Shown here: positions 25,970 to 35,913 of the stretch, one piece after another
Layout of the letters: each line of letters begins with the position of its first letter
Position numbering within the stretch: position 1 is the first letter of the stretch
Assembly (NCBI RefSeq): GCF_006363915.1
Contig: NZ_CP040946.1
Origin: Methylophilus medardensis
Lineage (GTDB): Bacteria > Pseudomonadota > Gammaproteobacteria > Burkholderiales > Methylophilaceae
Direction: 5' to 3' (one strand)
Length of the DNA stretch: 64,000 nt
The notes under the pieces: generated by a model
The model's input: the letters and a program-made list of their open reading frames with translations, nothing else
Databases searched by the model: none
Told to the model about the DNA's origin: nothing
Position numbers and translations under genes: made by a program

Positions 25970-26003
25970 TTATTGTAACAACAATCAAGAATTATTGTAA
26001 CAA
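25970..26003. promoter_or_regulatory. twin operator upstream of the second UmuD-like gene
   Basis: A 20-bp sequence containing TTATTGTAACAA occurs twice at 25968-25987 and 25990-26009, with a 22-bp period. The proximal core begins 5 nt before the ATG, exactly as at the first UmuD-like gene. A TATAAA -10 box on the minus strand at 26023-26018 lies 14 bp beyond the distal core. Confidence 0.65.
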
Positions 26004-26071
26004 CAATCAGTTTATTTTTTATAGAAAGGAATCTCCAAAAAATAAAAACCCAACTCGACAACCCAGACACC

Positions 26072-26377
26072 TTGAGCAAAGACGAGGTCATCGTTGCCGC
26101 CAACGCGATTGCGGCCGCCGCAAATACAGGCTTAGGGGCACTTTATGCCCCGAGCAGGGACAAAGGAGAAGGCTGGCGTAAAACGCGACTGAAATCAGCG
26201 TTTTTTGAAAAACCAGAAGAGGCAAAAAAAGTGGCTTTACAGTTCAATCTAGAAGCGAACGAATTTGCTAAGGTCGCGGCCACTGGCGATGTTGGTCAGA
26301 TCAAGGCGAAATTTGGCAAACTGACACAATCATGCAAGTCTTGCCATGACAGTTTCCGAGAAAAAGATGCAAAATAA
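26072..26377 (+). pseudogene. cytochrome c' remnant lacking N-terminus and signal peptide
   Basis: The 101-residue frame starting at TTG 26072 resembles the C-terminal part of cytochrome c' (c-556 family): SVAANAIAAAANTG-like helices, GWRKTRLKSAFF and a terminal heme site CKSCHDSFR. The usual signal peptide and first helix with the heme-ligand Met are missing. The frame is open further upstream as far as about 26006, yet has no ATG there. It starts within the promoter area of the UmuD-like gene, so part of the gene was probably replaced. A real AAGGA at 26026-26030 lies upstream of no recognised start. Without a signal peptide heme c could not be attached. Confidence 0.55.
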
Positions 26378-26496
26378 CCCTGTATAGTCACATTAACCGA
26401 ATATGATGTTAAATACGGCTGACGCTTGTCAGCCGTTGTGCGTGATAAACCCAGCGTGCACTGCTCACCTTTTGCTGTATAACGATTAAATCAAGT

Positions 26497-27861
26497 ATGA
26501 CTTATAAAAAACTCATTCTCACTAGCGCCATTGGTTTGCTTCTGATTGGCGGCGGCACTTGGCTTTGGCAAAAAACCCATCCGCCATCGGCGCAAGCGGC
26601 AGCAGCGGTTGGACGCGAAGGCGGCAGTTCGGATAAAGCTGGGCGTCACGGCGGCCCCGGTGGGGGCAAACGCGGTGGGCATGGCAAATGGGGGGATAAA
26701 CCCTCGCCGGTCACCGCCGCTACTGTCAAGACGGCCGATGTTCCGGTGACGCATACGGCACTCGGCACGGCGATTCCCTCGGCAGTGGTGACCGTCACCA
26801 GCCGCGTGGCGGGCCAATTGATCCAAGTGGGTTTTCAAGAGGGCCAATTGGTCAAACAAGGCCAGTTACTCGCCAAGATTGATCCGCGTCCCTTTGAAAC
26901 GGCCTTGGCACAAATTCAAGGCCAGGCAGTGCGTAACCAAGCCTTACTCAAAAACAGCCAGATCGATCTGGAGCGCTTTAAAACCTTGCAGGCACAAGAT
27001 TCCATCGCCTCACAACAAGTCGATGCACAAGCTTCGTTGGTGCAACAATATCAAGGCACTGTTCAAGCGGACCATGCCTCGGTCGAGAGTGCAAAACTAC
27101 AGCTGGCCTTTACCAATGTTACGGCGCCAGTGAGTGGCCGCATCGGTTTACGTCAAGTAGATAACGGCAACAACATCACCACCACGAACCCGATTGCTGT
27201 GATCAATACCATTCACCCTATTCATGTGGTATTTAACCTGCCTGAAGATAAAATCTCCGCGTTAATTCAGCAGAGCCAGTCCACCTTGGGGACACGCAAA
27301 TTAAAAGTAGAGGCCTGGGATAAAAGTAATACACAACGACTCGCCACCGGCGTGCTGGCCAGCCTCGACAACCAGATTGACACCACCTCTGGCACCCTCA
27401 AACTGAAGGCGGCCTTTTCGAATGAGGATAACCGGCTGTTTCCAAACCAGTTTGTCAATGTCAAACTGTTTAGCGAAACAATTCCGCATGCCAGCGTGAT
27501 TCCGTTAAATGCGTTGCAGCACGGCCCCGATGGCCCTTTTGTGTACATGATTGTTGCAGACGAGCATGGCGACAAGGTGCGCTTGCAACCGGTCACCGTC
27601 GGCCATACCGATGGTGATATTGCGGCCATCACCCACGGCTTAGCATCCGGTGACCGCGTGGTCAGTAGCGGCATAGATAAACTCAAAGACAATGCCAAAG
27701 TGCGCATCAAGGATCCAAACCGCGCATTTGACAAAGAAGCAGGCACTGGGCGTGGCGCGCATCCCCCACGCGAAAACGATGGCGCGGCGCAAGCCTCACC
27801 AGCGAGCACAGCACCTGAGGCTTCTCGTCCGCATCGTCGTCGCCAAGCCGGTGGCGCTTAG
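26497..27861 (+). CDS. mdtA: RND efflux membrane-fusion protein, MdtA-like
   Basis: A 454-aa periplasmic adaptor with an N-terminal membrane anchor (LILTSAIGLLLIGGGTWLW). A Gly/His-rich linker occupies residues 40-70. The biotinyl/lipoyl hairpin is flanked by SRVAGQLIQVGFQEGQLVKQ and APVSGRIGLRQVDNG, with beta-barrel and membrane-proximal domains to about 400. A basic C-terminal tail follows. It is first of four genes (adaptor, two permeases, outer-membrane factor) in one operon. An MdtABC-type pump uses two permeases in a heterotrimer for bile salts, novobiocin or metal-linked substrates. The substrate here is not determined. Confidence 0.85.
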   Translation: MTYKKLILTSAIGLLLIGGGTWLWQKTHPPSAQAAAAVGREGGSSDKAGRHGGPGGGKRGGHGKWGDKPSPVTAATVKTADVPVTHTALGTAIPSAVVTVTSRVAGQLIQVGFQEGQLVKQGQLLAKIDPRPFETALAQIQGQAVRNQALLKNSQIDLERFKTLQAQDSIASQQVDAQASLVQQYQGTVQADHASVESAKLQLAFTNVTAPVSGRIGLRQVDNGNNITTTNPIAVINTIHPIHVVFNLPEDKISALIQQSQSTLGTRKLKVEAWDKSNTQRLATGVLASLDNQIDTTSGTLKLKAAFSNEDNRLFPNQFVNVKLFSETIPHASVIPLNALQHGPDGPFVYMIVADEHGDKVRLQPVTVGHTDGDIAAITHGLASGDRVVSSGIDKLKDNAKVRIKDPNRAFDKEAGTGRGAHPPRENDGAAQASPASTAPEASRPHRRRQAGGA

Positions 27862-27879
27862 TCCAACGACAGATAGACC

Positions 27880-30800
27880 ATGAATCCGTCCCGTCTTTTC
27901 ATATTGCGTCCAGTGGCGACGTCATTGTTGATGATCGCCATTTTGCTGGCTGGTATTTTGGCGTATACCCTGCTGCCGAAATCGGCCTTGCCACAGGTCG
28001 ATTATCCGATCATACAAGTGGTGACCTTATACCCGGGCGCCAGCGCTGAAGTCATGGCGATGAATGTGACTTCACCGCTAGAGCGGCAATTTGGCTCCAT
28101 GTCGGGTCTGGCGCATATGTCTTCAGCCAGTTCAGGCGGGGTTTCGGTCATCACACTGCAGTTCAGCTTAAAAAACAGTCTGGATGTGGCGGTGCAATCG
28201 GTGCAAGCCGCCATGAATGCCGCCAGTAGCTTTTTGCCCGCGGATTTACCATCGCCGCCCATTTATAACAAGGTGAACCCTGCCGATGCGCCGGTATTGA
28301 CTTTGGCCGTGACCTCGCAAAGTGTGCCTTTGCCCAAACTACGTGACTTGGTCGATACCCGCATGGCGCAGAAAATTGCCCAAGTCAGTGGCGTTGGCTT
28401 GGTCAGCGTGGATGGTGGACAGAAGCCGGCGATTCGCATTCAAGTCAATCAAACGGCGCTGGCCGCTTATGGCATTGGGCTCAACACCTTACGCACGGTG
28501 ATTGACAGTGCTAACTCCAATCAAGCCAAAGGCAACATCGATGGCCCACTGTTGGCCTATGAGCTAGATGCCAATAGCCAGTTGCTGTCAGCGGAAGAAT
28601 ACCGCAACCTCATTATTGCCAACCTCAACGACCGCCCGGTCAGGTTGCGTGATGTCGCAAAAGTAAAAGAGGCGCAAGAAGATTTATATCTATCCGCCTG
28701 GGCAAACAATACCCCGGCAGTGTTGATCAATATCAAACGCCAGCCGGGTGCCAATGTGATCGAGGTGGTTGACCAGATTCATCAGCGTTTACCTAGCCTG
28801 ACCGCAGGTCTACCAGCGGATGTCACAGTCAAAGAATTGACGAACCGCACGCACACCATCCGCAGCGCGTTGCATGACGTGCAGTTTGAGCTGATGCTGG
28901 CCGTTGGATTGGTGGTCATGGTCATTTTTCTGTTTTTGCGCACCGCAGCAGGCACACTGATTCCGAGCTTGACCGTCCCTTTATCACTGGTGGGGACCTT
29001 TAGTGTGATGTACGCAGCCGGGTTTAGTATCAACAACCTGACTTTAATGGCACTGACCATTGCCACCGGCTTTGTGGTGGATGATGCAATTGTGATGATT
29101 GAAAACATTGCGCGCCACATTGAAGAAGGCGAAACGCCGATGAATGCTGCGCTCAAAGGGGCGCGCCAAATTGGCTTTACCATCATTTCACTGACCTTTT
29201 CGCTGATCGCGGTATTGATTCCATTGTTGTTTATGGGCGATGTGATTGGCCGCTTGTTCCGCGAGTTTGCTGTCACTTTGGCCGTGGCCATTCTCATCTC
29301 TGCCGTGGTATCACTCACCCTGACCCCCATGTTGTGCGCCAGATTACTGAAGGCAACCCCACCAGCGCAAGCGCAGCGTCCCTCGCTCAGCGACCGTATC
29401 ATCGCGTTGTATGGCAAGTGGCTGACGGTAGCATTGCGGCACCAAGGGTGGGTGTTGTTCATCGCAGCACTCTCGCTGGGGCTGACCGTGGCGCTCACTG
29501 TGATCATCCCCAAGAGCTTGTTCCCCACACAAGATACCGGCTTTATTCAAGTGATCACCGAAGCGGATGGGGCAGACGCCTTTCAGGTAGTGAGCCGCAA
29601 GCAGCAAGCGGTGGTATCTGCCATTTTGCGCGATCCGGATGTGGAGAGTGTTTCTTCGTTGGCGGGCGTTGATGGCGTGAATACCACCCACAATAGTGGT
29701 CGCTTACTGGTGAATCTGAAGCCTTATCCGCAACGTGCAGTGTCTGCCAGTGAAGTGATTACCCGACTGCAGCACCGGCTCGAAAACAAAACGCCGCTCA
29801 AAATTTATATGCAGCCGGTGCAGGACTTAACCCTGTCTGATCGGATCAGCCGCACGCAGTATCAATATTTGCTCACCAGCACAGACCCGGACGCACTAGA
29901 CGAGGCGCTGCCAGAAATGATGCAGCAGCTTGAGGCATTGCCGCAACTTGAAAAAGTGAGCCACAACCGGCATGAAGATGGTTTACGGGCAGCGATTATG
30001 GTCGACCGCGATAACGCGGGGCGGCTAGGGATTACCATGGCCGATGTCGACAATGCCCTGTATAGCGCGTTTGGCCAACGCATGATCAGCACGATTTTCA
30101 CCCAAGCCAATCAGTACCGCGTGATTCTGGAGGCGCAACCCGCGCCGCAACCAGGTTTGCTGTCGCTGGAGCAAGTATTTGTCACCAGCAACACCGGCCG
30201 ACAGGTGCCCCTAAGCAGTATCGCGACCATTAGCGAGCAAGCAAGTGCACTGGTGGTGAACCGCGAAGACCAATTGCCTTCGGTAGAAATCGGTTTTAAT
30301 CTTGCCCCCGGTTACGCGCTCGGCGATGCGGTGTCCGCCATTGAGCAAGTCAAACAGCGCATGCAATTTCCGGCCACGATCATCAGCCGCTTTCAGGGCG
30401 CGGCCGCTGCCTTTAACACGGCGCTCGGCAATGAGTTATTTCTGATGCTGGCTGCGATTCTCACCATGTATATTGTGCTCGGCATCTTGTATGAGAGTTA
30501 TATCCATCCGCTCACCATCCTCTCCACCCTCCCTTCGGCCGGCGTAGGCGCCTTGCTTGGGCTGATGCTGACACAACACCCGCTGAGTGTGATTGCCATT
30601 ATCGGGATTATTCTGTTGATTGGCATTGTGCAAAAAAATGCCATCATGATGATTGACTTTGCACTCGAAGCGGAACGTCAGCACGGCAAGTCGCCGCAAG
30701 AGGCGATTTATCAGGCTTGCTTGCTGCGTTTTAGACCCATTTTAATGACAACTTTAGCGGCGCTACTCAGTGCGGTGCCGTTGGTGACGGGAGACGGCCC

Positions 30801-30963
30801 CGGGGCAGAGTTGCGCGCACCGCTGGGCATCGCCATGATTGGTGGCCTGCTCTTGAGCCAGTTACTGACCCTGTTTACCACGCCAGTCATCTATTTAACC
30901 TTTGATCGGCTATCGCGCGCAGTGCGGCGCGACACTGCGGCCACCCAAGGCTTGGCAAAATGA
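27880..30963 (+). CDS. mdtB: RND efflux permease, MdtB-like
   Basis: A 1027-aa AcrB-type proton-driven transporter with twelve membrane helices and two large periplasmic loops. TM4 carries the proton-relay pair in GFVVDDAIVMIENIARH. The N-terminus starts FILRPVATSLLM, typical of the family. It starts 18 bp after the adaptor gene and overlaps the next permease by 4 nt (ATGA). It is the MdtB-position member of a tandem permease pair. Confidence 0.88.
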   Translation: MNPSRLFILRPVATSLLMIAILLAGILAYTLLPKSALPQVDYPIIQVVTLYPGASAEVMAMNVTSPLERQFGSMSGLAHMSSASSGGVSVITLQFSLKNSLDVAVQSVQAAMNAASSFLPADLPSPPIYNKVNPADAPVLTLAVTSQSVPLPKLRDLVDTRMAQKIAQVSGVGLVSVDGGQKPAIRIQVNQTALAAYGIGLNTLRTVIDSANSNQAKGNIDGPLLAYELDANSQLLSAEEYRNLIIANLNDRPVRLRDVAKVKEAQEDLYLSAWANNTPAVLINIKRQPGANVIEVVDQIHQRLPSLTAGLPADVTVKELTNRTHTIRSALHDVQFELMLAVGLVVMVIFLFLRTAAGTLIPSLTVPLSLVGTFSVMYAAGFSINNLTLMALTIATGFVVDDAIVMIENIARHIEEGETPMNAALKGARQIGFTIISLTFSLIAVLIPLLFMGDVIGRLFREFAVTLAVAILISAVVSLTLTPMLCARLLKATPPAQAQRPSLSDRIIALYGKWLTVALRHQGWVLFIAALSLGLTVALTVIIPKSLFPTQDTGFIQVITEADGADAFQVVSRKQQAVVSAILRDPDVESVSSLAGVDGVNTTHNSGRLLVNLKPYPQRAVSASEVITRLQHRLENKTPLKIYMQPVQDLTLSDRISRTQYQYLLTSTDPDALDEALPEMMQQLEALPQLEKVSHNRHEDGLRAAIMVDRDNAGRLGITMADVDNALYSAFGQRMISTIFTQANQYRVILEAQPAPQPGLLSLEQVFVTSNTGRQVPLSSIATISEQASALVVNREDQLPSVEIGFNLAPGYALGDAVSAIEQVKQRMQFPATIISRFQGAAAAFNTALGNELFLMLAAILTMYIVLGILYESYIHPLTILSTLPSAGVGALLGLMLTQHPLSVIAIIGIILLIGIVQKNAIMMIDFALEAERQHGKSPQEAIYQACLLRFRPILMTTLAALLSAVPLVTGDGPGAELRAPLGIAMIGGLLLSQLLTLFTTPVIYLTFDRLSRAVRRDTAATQGLAK

Positions 30964-33900
30964 ACTGGTTAACGCTCTTTTTACGGCGCCCGGTGGCCAC
31001 CAGCCTTCTGGCACTGGCGATTGCACTGCCCGGCGTCGCGTCCTACTTTGCCTTACCGATTGCCTCCCTGCCGCAAGTCGAGATGCCGAGTATCGATGTC
31101 TACGCCCGCTTGCCGGGCGCCAGTGCGGAAACCATGGCTGCGGCTGTCGCCTCACCACTGGAGCGCTCATTGGGCAACATTGCCGGCGTCAACGAAATGA
31201 CCTCCAGCAGCAGCAAAGGCCAAACCAGAGTCAGTCTACAGTTCGACTTGGGACGTAACGCCGATGGCGCGGCGCGAGATGTGCAAGCGGCGATTAATGC
31301 AGCAGTGCCCTTGCTGCCTGCGGGGATGCAAAGCAACCCCACCTGGCGCAAAAGTGGCCCTACCATGATCATGCATGTGGCCCTCACCTCCGATCGATAC
31401 AGCCAACGCGAGCTGTATGACTTTGCATCCACCTTGATCGGCCAGCGTATCTCACAGGTGGATGGCGTGGGTCAGGTCAATATCAATGGCAGTGCACTGC
31501 GCGCGGTTCGGGTAGAGGTCAACCCACTCACAGCCAATCAATATGGCGTGAGTCTCGACCAAGTGCGCATGGTCATTGCCAACACGAATGCACACCTGCC
31601 AAAGGGCTTTATTGAAAACGCCAGCAAACGCTGGCAGCTGGATGTGAATGACAGTGACCATCAAGCGTCTGACTTCACTGACCTGATTGTGGCTTGGCGC
31701 AATGGGGCGCCGATTCGGCTGCGCGATATTGCAAATGTCACCGACTCGGTGCAAGAGTTGCGTAGCGCCGGTAGCGTCAATGGCAAACCTGGCGTGGTGA
31801 TTTCAATTAACAACATCCCCGGTGCCAATATTGTGGCAACGGTCGACGGCATCAATGCCCTGTTACCGCGCCTCAAGCCGTTATTGCCGCCCGGCGTCAG
31901 CATGGAGGTGCTCATCGACAGAAGCACCATCGTGCGCGAATCGCTGCATGAAGTGCAACGCACCCTGTTAATCTCTATCGCACTGGTCATTTTGGTGACC
32001 TTTGTCTTCTTGCGCAGTGGTCGGGCAGCCCTGATCCCCAGCATTGCCATCCCCATCTCGCTAGCGGGCACATTAACCGTGGTCTATCTATGTGGGTTCA
32101 GTTTGAACAACCTAACTCTGATGGCGCTTATTATTGCCACTGGCTTTGTGGTGGATGATGCGATTGTGGTGGTTGAAAACACGGCCAGACATATTGAAGA
32201 TGGCATGCAGCCCTTGGCTGCCGCACGGCAGGCAGTGCACGAAGTGTCGTTCACCATTATCGCCATGAGCCTGTCATTAATTGCAGCATTTATTCCCCTG
32301 CTGTTTATGGATGGGGTGGTGGGGCGGATGTTTCGCGAGTTTTCGATCACGCTGGCCGCGACGGTGCTGATCTCGCTACTGGTGTCATTAACACTCACTC
32401 CGGTGCTCGCTTCACGCTGGCTCAAACCGCGCCGTGCCAGCCAGTCAGACAGCAAACTGGCGCACATATTCGCCTGGCCTCAGCAAGCGTATGCCCAAGC
32501 CTTACGCTGGAGTATGCGTCATGCTTGGTTGATACTCACCTTGTTTGTCCTCGCGATTGCCAGCAATGTCTACTTGTATGCCATGGTGCCCAAGGGCTTT
32601 TTTCCGCTGCAAGACACTGGCCGACTGCAAGGTAGTTTTGAGGGCGATCAGAACCTGTCTTTTTGGGCCATGCGTGACAAGGTTGACCAGTTTATGCGCA
32701 TCATTGCCCGTGATCCCGATATTGATGCCTACTATGAATATACCGGCGGCTTTGGCGGTGGGCAATCCAACACCGGCATGCTCAATGCGCGCCTTAAACC
32801 CCGCGCGCAACGCGATGTCTCGGCGCAAGAAGTGGTAGACAGGTTACGTCCACAACTTGAGCGTGTCGCTGGCGCATCGCTACGCATCCGGCCACAGCAA
32901 GAGTTCAATATCGGCTTGCGTCCGGGCGCAGCCGAATTTCAATACACACTGCTATCGAGTAGCATCGAGGACCTGCGGCTGATCTCGCCCAAATTACGTG
33001 ATGCCATGGCAAAGTTGCCACAATTGTCCGACGTCAGTAGTGATGCGCAAGACAAAGGCTTGCAGACGAAACTGGTGGTAGACCGTGATGCAGCCACCCG
33101 ACTGGGCGTGACCCAACAACAGATTGATGCCGCGTTGAATAATGCTTTTGGTCAACGGCAGGTTTCCACGATTTATGAACCATTGAACCAATATTTTGTA
33201 GTGCTCACAGTGGCGCCAAAATTTGCGCAAGGCCCTGAATCATTACAGAATATTTATCTTAATAGTGCGCAAAACCAGCGCATTCCTTTGGCTAGCCTGG
33301 CGCATTGGGAGATGGTCAATACCCCGCTGGCGGTCAATCATGAAGGTCAGTTTGCCGCAGCGACCATTTCATTCAATTTGGCCCAAGGCTATGCCCTTGA
33401 TGCGGCCAGCCAAGCCATTGAAACCGCCTTTACTGCGCTGAATCCACCCGAGACGATTCATGGGAGTTTTTCAGGCAAAGCCAAAGCATTCCAAGAATCC
33501 ATGGACAGCCAGCCTTGGTTGATTCTCACGGCCCTGATTGCCATCTACATTGTGCTGGGTATGCTTTACGAGAGTTTGATTCATCCGTTAACCATCCTCT
33601 CCACGCTGCCCTCTGCCGGCATCGGCGCCCTGTTGGCCTTGCTTTGGCTTGACAGCGAGCTAACGATTATCGCCATGATCGGCATCGTGCTGCTCATTGG
33701 CATCGTCATGAAAAATGCCATTATTATGATTGATGCCGCGTTGTATATCCGTCGCGAACAAGGTCTGAGCGCTGAGGCAGCGATTTTTCAGGCAGCCCTG
33801 CAGCGTTTACGCCCCATTCTGATGACCACCTTTGCTGCCGTACTCGGTGCAGTGCCGCTGTTATTAGGTGTCGGTGATGGGGCTGAAATCCGACAACCAC

Positions 33901-34058
33901 TGGGTATTTCAATTGTAGGCGGTCTGCTGGTGGGACAATTACTGACCTTATTCACTACCCCGGTCGTCTACCTTTTCCTAGACAAGCTTGGCCGAGTGGT
34001 GACGTCTTACTTCTCGTCAAAGTCCCCTTATTCTTCTTCAAAAATAACGCCAGTATGA
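30960..34058 (+). CDS. mdtC: RND efflux permease, MdtC-like
   Basis: A 1032-aa second permease, similar in layout to the preceding one. TM4 has FVVDDAIVVVENTARHIEDG, and the second half shows GIVLLIGIVMKNAIIMIDAAL. Two adjacent AcrB-like permeases with one adaptor are the MdtBC arrangement. The gene overlaps the 5' neighbour and the outer-membrane factor by 4 nt each. Confidence 0.88.
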   Translation: MNWLTLFLRRPVATSLLALAIALPGVASYFALPIASLPQVEMPSIDVYARLPGASAETMAAAVASPLERSLGNIAGVNEMTSSSSKGQTRVSLQFDLGRNADGAARDVQAAINAAVPLLPAGMQSNPTWRKSGPTMIMHVALTSDRYSQRELYDFASTLIGQRISQVDGVGQVNINGSALRAVRVEVNPLTANQYGVSLDQVRMVIANTNAHLPKGFIENASKRWQLDVNDSDHQASDFTDLIVAWRNGAPIRLRDIANVTDSVQELRSAGSVNGKPGVVISINNIPGANIVATVDGINALLPRLKPLLPPGVSMEVLIDRSTIVRESLHEVQRTLLISIALVILVTFVFLRSGRAALIPSIAIPISLAGTLTVVYLCGFSLNNLTLMALIIATGFVVDDAIVVVENTARHIEDGMQPLAAARQAVHEVSFTIIAMSLSLIAAFIPLLFMDGVVGRMFREFSITLAATVLISLLVSLTLTPVLASRWLKPRRASQSDSKLAHIFAWPQQAYAQALRWSMRHAWLILTLFVLAIASNVYLYAMVPKGFFPLQDTGRLQGSFEGDQNLSFWAMRDKVDQFMRIIARDPDIDAYYEYTGGFGGGQSNTGMLNARLKPRAQRDVSAQEVVDRLRPQLERVAGASLRIRPQQEFNIGLRPGAAEFQYTLLSSSIEDLRLISPKLRDAMAKLPQLSDVSSDAQDKGLQTKLVVDRDAATRLGVTQQQIDAALNNAFGQRQVSTIYEPLNQYFVVLTVAPKFAQGPESLQNIYLNSAQNQRIPLASLAHWEMVNTPLAVNHEGQFAAATISFNLAQGYALDAASQAIETAFTALNPPETIHGSFSGKAKAFQESMDSQPWLILTALIAIYIVLGMLYESLIHPLTILSTLPSAGIGALLALLWLDSELTIIAMIGIVLLIGIVMKNAIIMIDAALYIRREQGLSAEAAIFQAALQRLRPILMTTFAAVLGAVPLLLGVGDGAEIRQPLGISIVGGLLVGQLLTLFTTPVVYLFLDKLGRVVTSYFSSKSPYSSSKITPV

Positions 34059-35464
34059 ATGCCATTAAACCCCTGATTTTGATCACCATCGGCCTACTCG
34101 CGAACGGTTGCAGTGTGTGGGAAGCCTACACGCGGCCCAGTCTCAACCTGCCAACGCAATATAAAGAGGCGCATGATGTATCGGGTTGGAAAACCGCAGC
34201 GCCCAGCCAGCCCGAGGTCACCGCATCTTGGTGGAGCGCCTATGCAGATCCGCAGCTAATGGCTTTATTAACGCAGGCCAATCAGGCGAATTTTTCAATT
34301 CAAATCGCTGAGGCGAATTATCGGCAAGGCATTGCCTTGGCACGCGCCAGCCGCGCGCCATTATTGCCCGCCATCAATGGGCAAGCCGGAGCTGTGCGCG
34401 GCCAAACCGGCAATAACGGTGCCAATTCCGAACTGAGTTTGGGCGTCAATGCCAGTTGGGAAATGGATTTATGGGGCAGGATACGCAACAGCATCCTTGC
34501 CGGCGAAGCCAATGCTGACGCCACGGCCTCAGATTTGGCTGCGGTGAAATTATCTGTCCAGTCAGCGCTTGCGCAAACCTACTTTCAGTTGCGTATTTTG
34601 GACTCACAAAAGCAATTACTCGACAGCACCGCGCAGAGCTTTGAACGCTCGCTCAAGCTCACCGTCAATCGTTATAACGTGGGCTTGGCCTCTCGTACCG
34701 AAATTGCGCAGGCCGAAACACAACTCAGAAATACGCTGACACAAGCCATAGACATTACCGCCTCACGTGCGCAACTTGAGCATGCCATCGCGGTGCTGAT
34801 CGGTCAGACGCCCGCTGCGCTGACCATTCCATCCACACCCTATGGCAATGTGACCAACATTAGCTTTCCGGTCACCAACGCCAGCTTACCGGCCACGCTG
34901 CTAGAGCGCCGCCCAGACATTGCGGCAGCTGAGCGCCGGGTTGCCCAAGCCAATGCGCAAATTGGGGTCGCCAGAGCGGCTTTATTTCCGACATTATCCT
35001 TAGGGGCTGCATTCGGTTACAGCAACGACAGCCTCGGTAACTTACTCTCGCTACCGAATCGGTTGTGGTCGCTCGGTCCGACCTTGGCCGGCCCAATCTT
35101 TGATAACCAGTTGCGAAAGTCGCAAACCGACGCAGCGATTGCCCGGTATGATGCAACGGTCGCCAGCTATAAACAAACCGTGATCAGCGGTGTGCGTGAG
35201 GTCGAGGACAACTTGGCCTTATTAAGAATCTTAGAAGCCGAAGCCATCGAACAAGCGGCTGCAGTCAAGTTTGCGCGTGAGGCAGTGGTGCAAACGGAGA
35301 ACCGTTACCGGGCCGGGATTAGTGAGTATCAAAGCGTGGTCATCGTGCAGTCCACCCTGCTCACCGCAGAGCGTAATCTGTTGTCGATTACCGGCAGAAG
35401 ATTGAATGCCTCCGTAGCCTTAATGATTGCCTTGGGCGGCGAATATCCATCGGCTGCGAGGTAA
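34055..35464 (+). CDS. NodT-family outer-membrane efflux lipoprotein (TolC-like)
   Basis: A 469-aa outer-membrane factor. The signal peptide ends at the lipobox LANGC (Cys near residue 19). The two OEP repeats contain ASWWSAYADPQL and LLERRPDIAAAERRVAQANAQ, and alpha-barrel helices (SGVREVEDNLALLR) run to the end. It overlaps mdtC by 4 nt and completes a tripartite pump. No terminator with a T-run is visible after it. Confidence 0.88.
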   Translation: MNAIKPLILITIGLLANGCSVWEAYTRPSLNLPTQYKEAHDVSGWKTAAPSQPEVTASWWSAYADPQLMALLTQANQANFSIQIAEANYRQGIALARASRAPLLPAINGQAGAVRGQTGNNGANSELSLGVNASWEMDLWGRIRNSILAGEANADATASDLAAVKLSVQSALAQTYFQLRILDSQKQLLDSTAQSFERSLKLTVNRYNVGLASRTEIAQAETQLRNTLTQAIDITASRAQLEHAIAVLIGQTPAALTIPSTPYGNVTNISFPVTNASLPATLLERRPDIAAAERRVAQANAQIGVARAALFPTLSLGAAFGYSNDSLGNLLSLPNRLWSLGPTLAGPIFDNQLRKSQTDAAIARYDATVASYKQTVISGVREVEDNLALLRILEAEAIEQAAAVKFAREAVVQTENRYRAGISEYQSVVIVQSTLLTAERNLLSITGRRLNASVALMIALGGEYPSAAR

Positions 35465-35632
35465 ACCGCTGCGCTTTACGCCATACTGGCGCGGCCACCT
35501 GTGCATGGGAGGCGGATGGGCCAGCGCCGTAGGTCCATTCTGACCTACATTCCAGACCATGCCCGATGCGCCCACCCCCATCCAGCGTTTAAGATGTGTC
35601 CATGTTCAACGCTGTGACGAAAGGTCCAACCC

Positions 35633-35806
35633 ATGCTTTATTATGCGCTGCTGTTTCTGGTGATTTCTTTTATTGCTGGTATGCTCGGTTTTAGAGGCCT
35701 TGAGTCTGGTGCTGCCACCATTTCAAAAGTATTTTTCTTTATTTTCCTGCTGATGGCGATTGGTATTGTGCTGGCCGCCGTGCTCGGTATTAGCTTGTTT
35801 GCCTAA
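35633..35806 (+). CDS. DUF1328 (YtjA-family) small membrane protein
   Basis: A 57-aa protein starting MLYYALLFLVISFIAGMLGF and carrying RGLESGAATISKVFF and a final FLLMAIGIVLAAVLGI span. This matches DUF1328/PF07043 two-helix proteins. An AAGG lies 8 nt before the ATG. Found near stress and envelope genes in many proteobacteria, function unknown. It stands alone between the efflux operon and relA. Confidence 0.85.
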   Translation: MLYYALLFLVISFIAGMLGFRGLESGAATISKVFFFIFLLMAIGIVLAAVLGISLFA

Positions 35807-35913
35807 CGCGGCGAGCAAAGTGGTCACCTTGTTCTAGCCAAAAACGCATCTTGCTCGCGCGCATGATGCGTTTTATTCTTTACGCTGATGCACAATCACG
35901 GCGATAATATTTT

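Noticed and set aside
28782..29691. Long antisense frames within the RND permease genes
   Set aside because: GC-rich genes on this genome's codon usage generate long antisense frames. The permease frame shows clear family motifs and the antisense does not.
14566..35515. Short shared strings CCTGTGCATGG-AGGCGG near 14600 and 35500
   Set aside because: Only about 15 bases match with an indel and there is no flanking symmetry, so this is compatible with chance.
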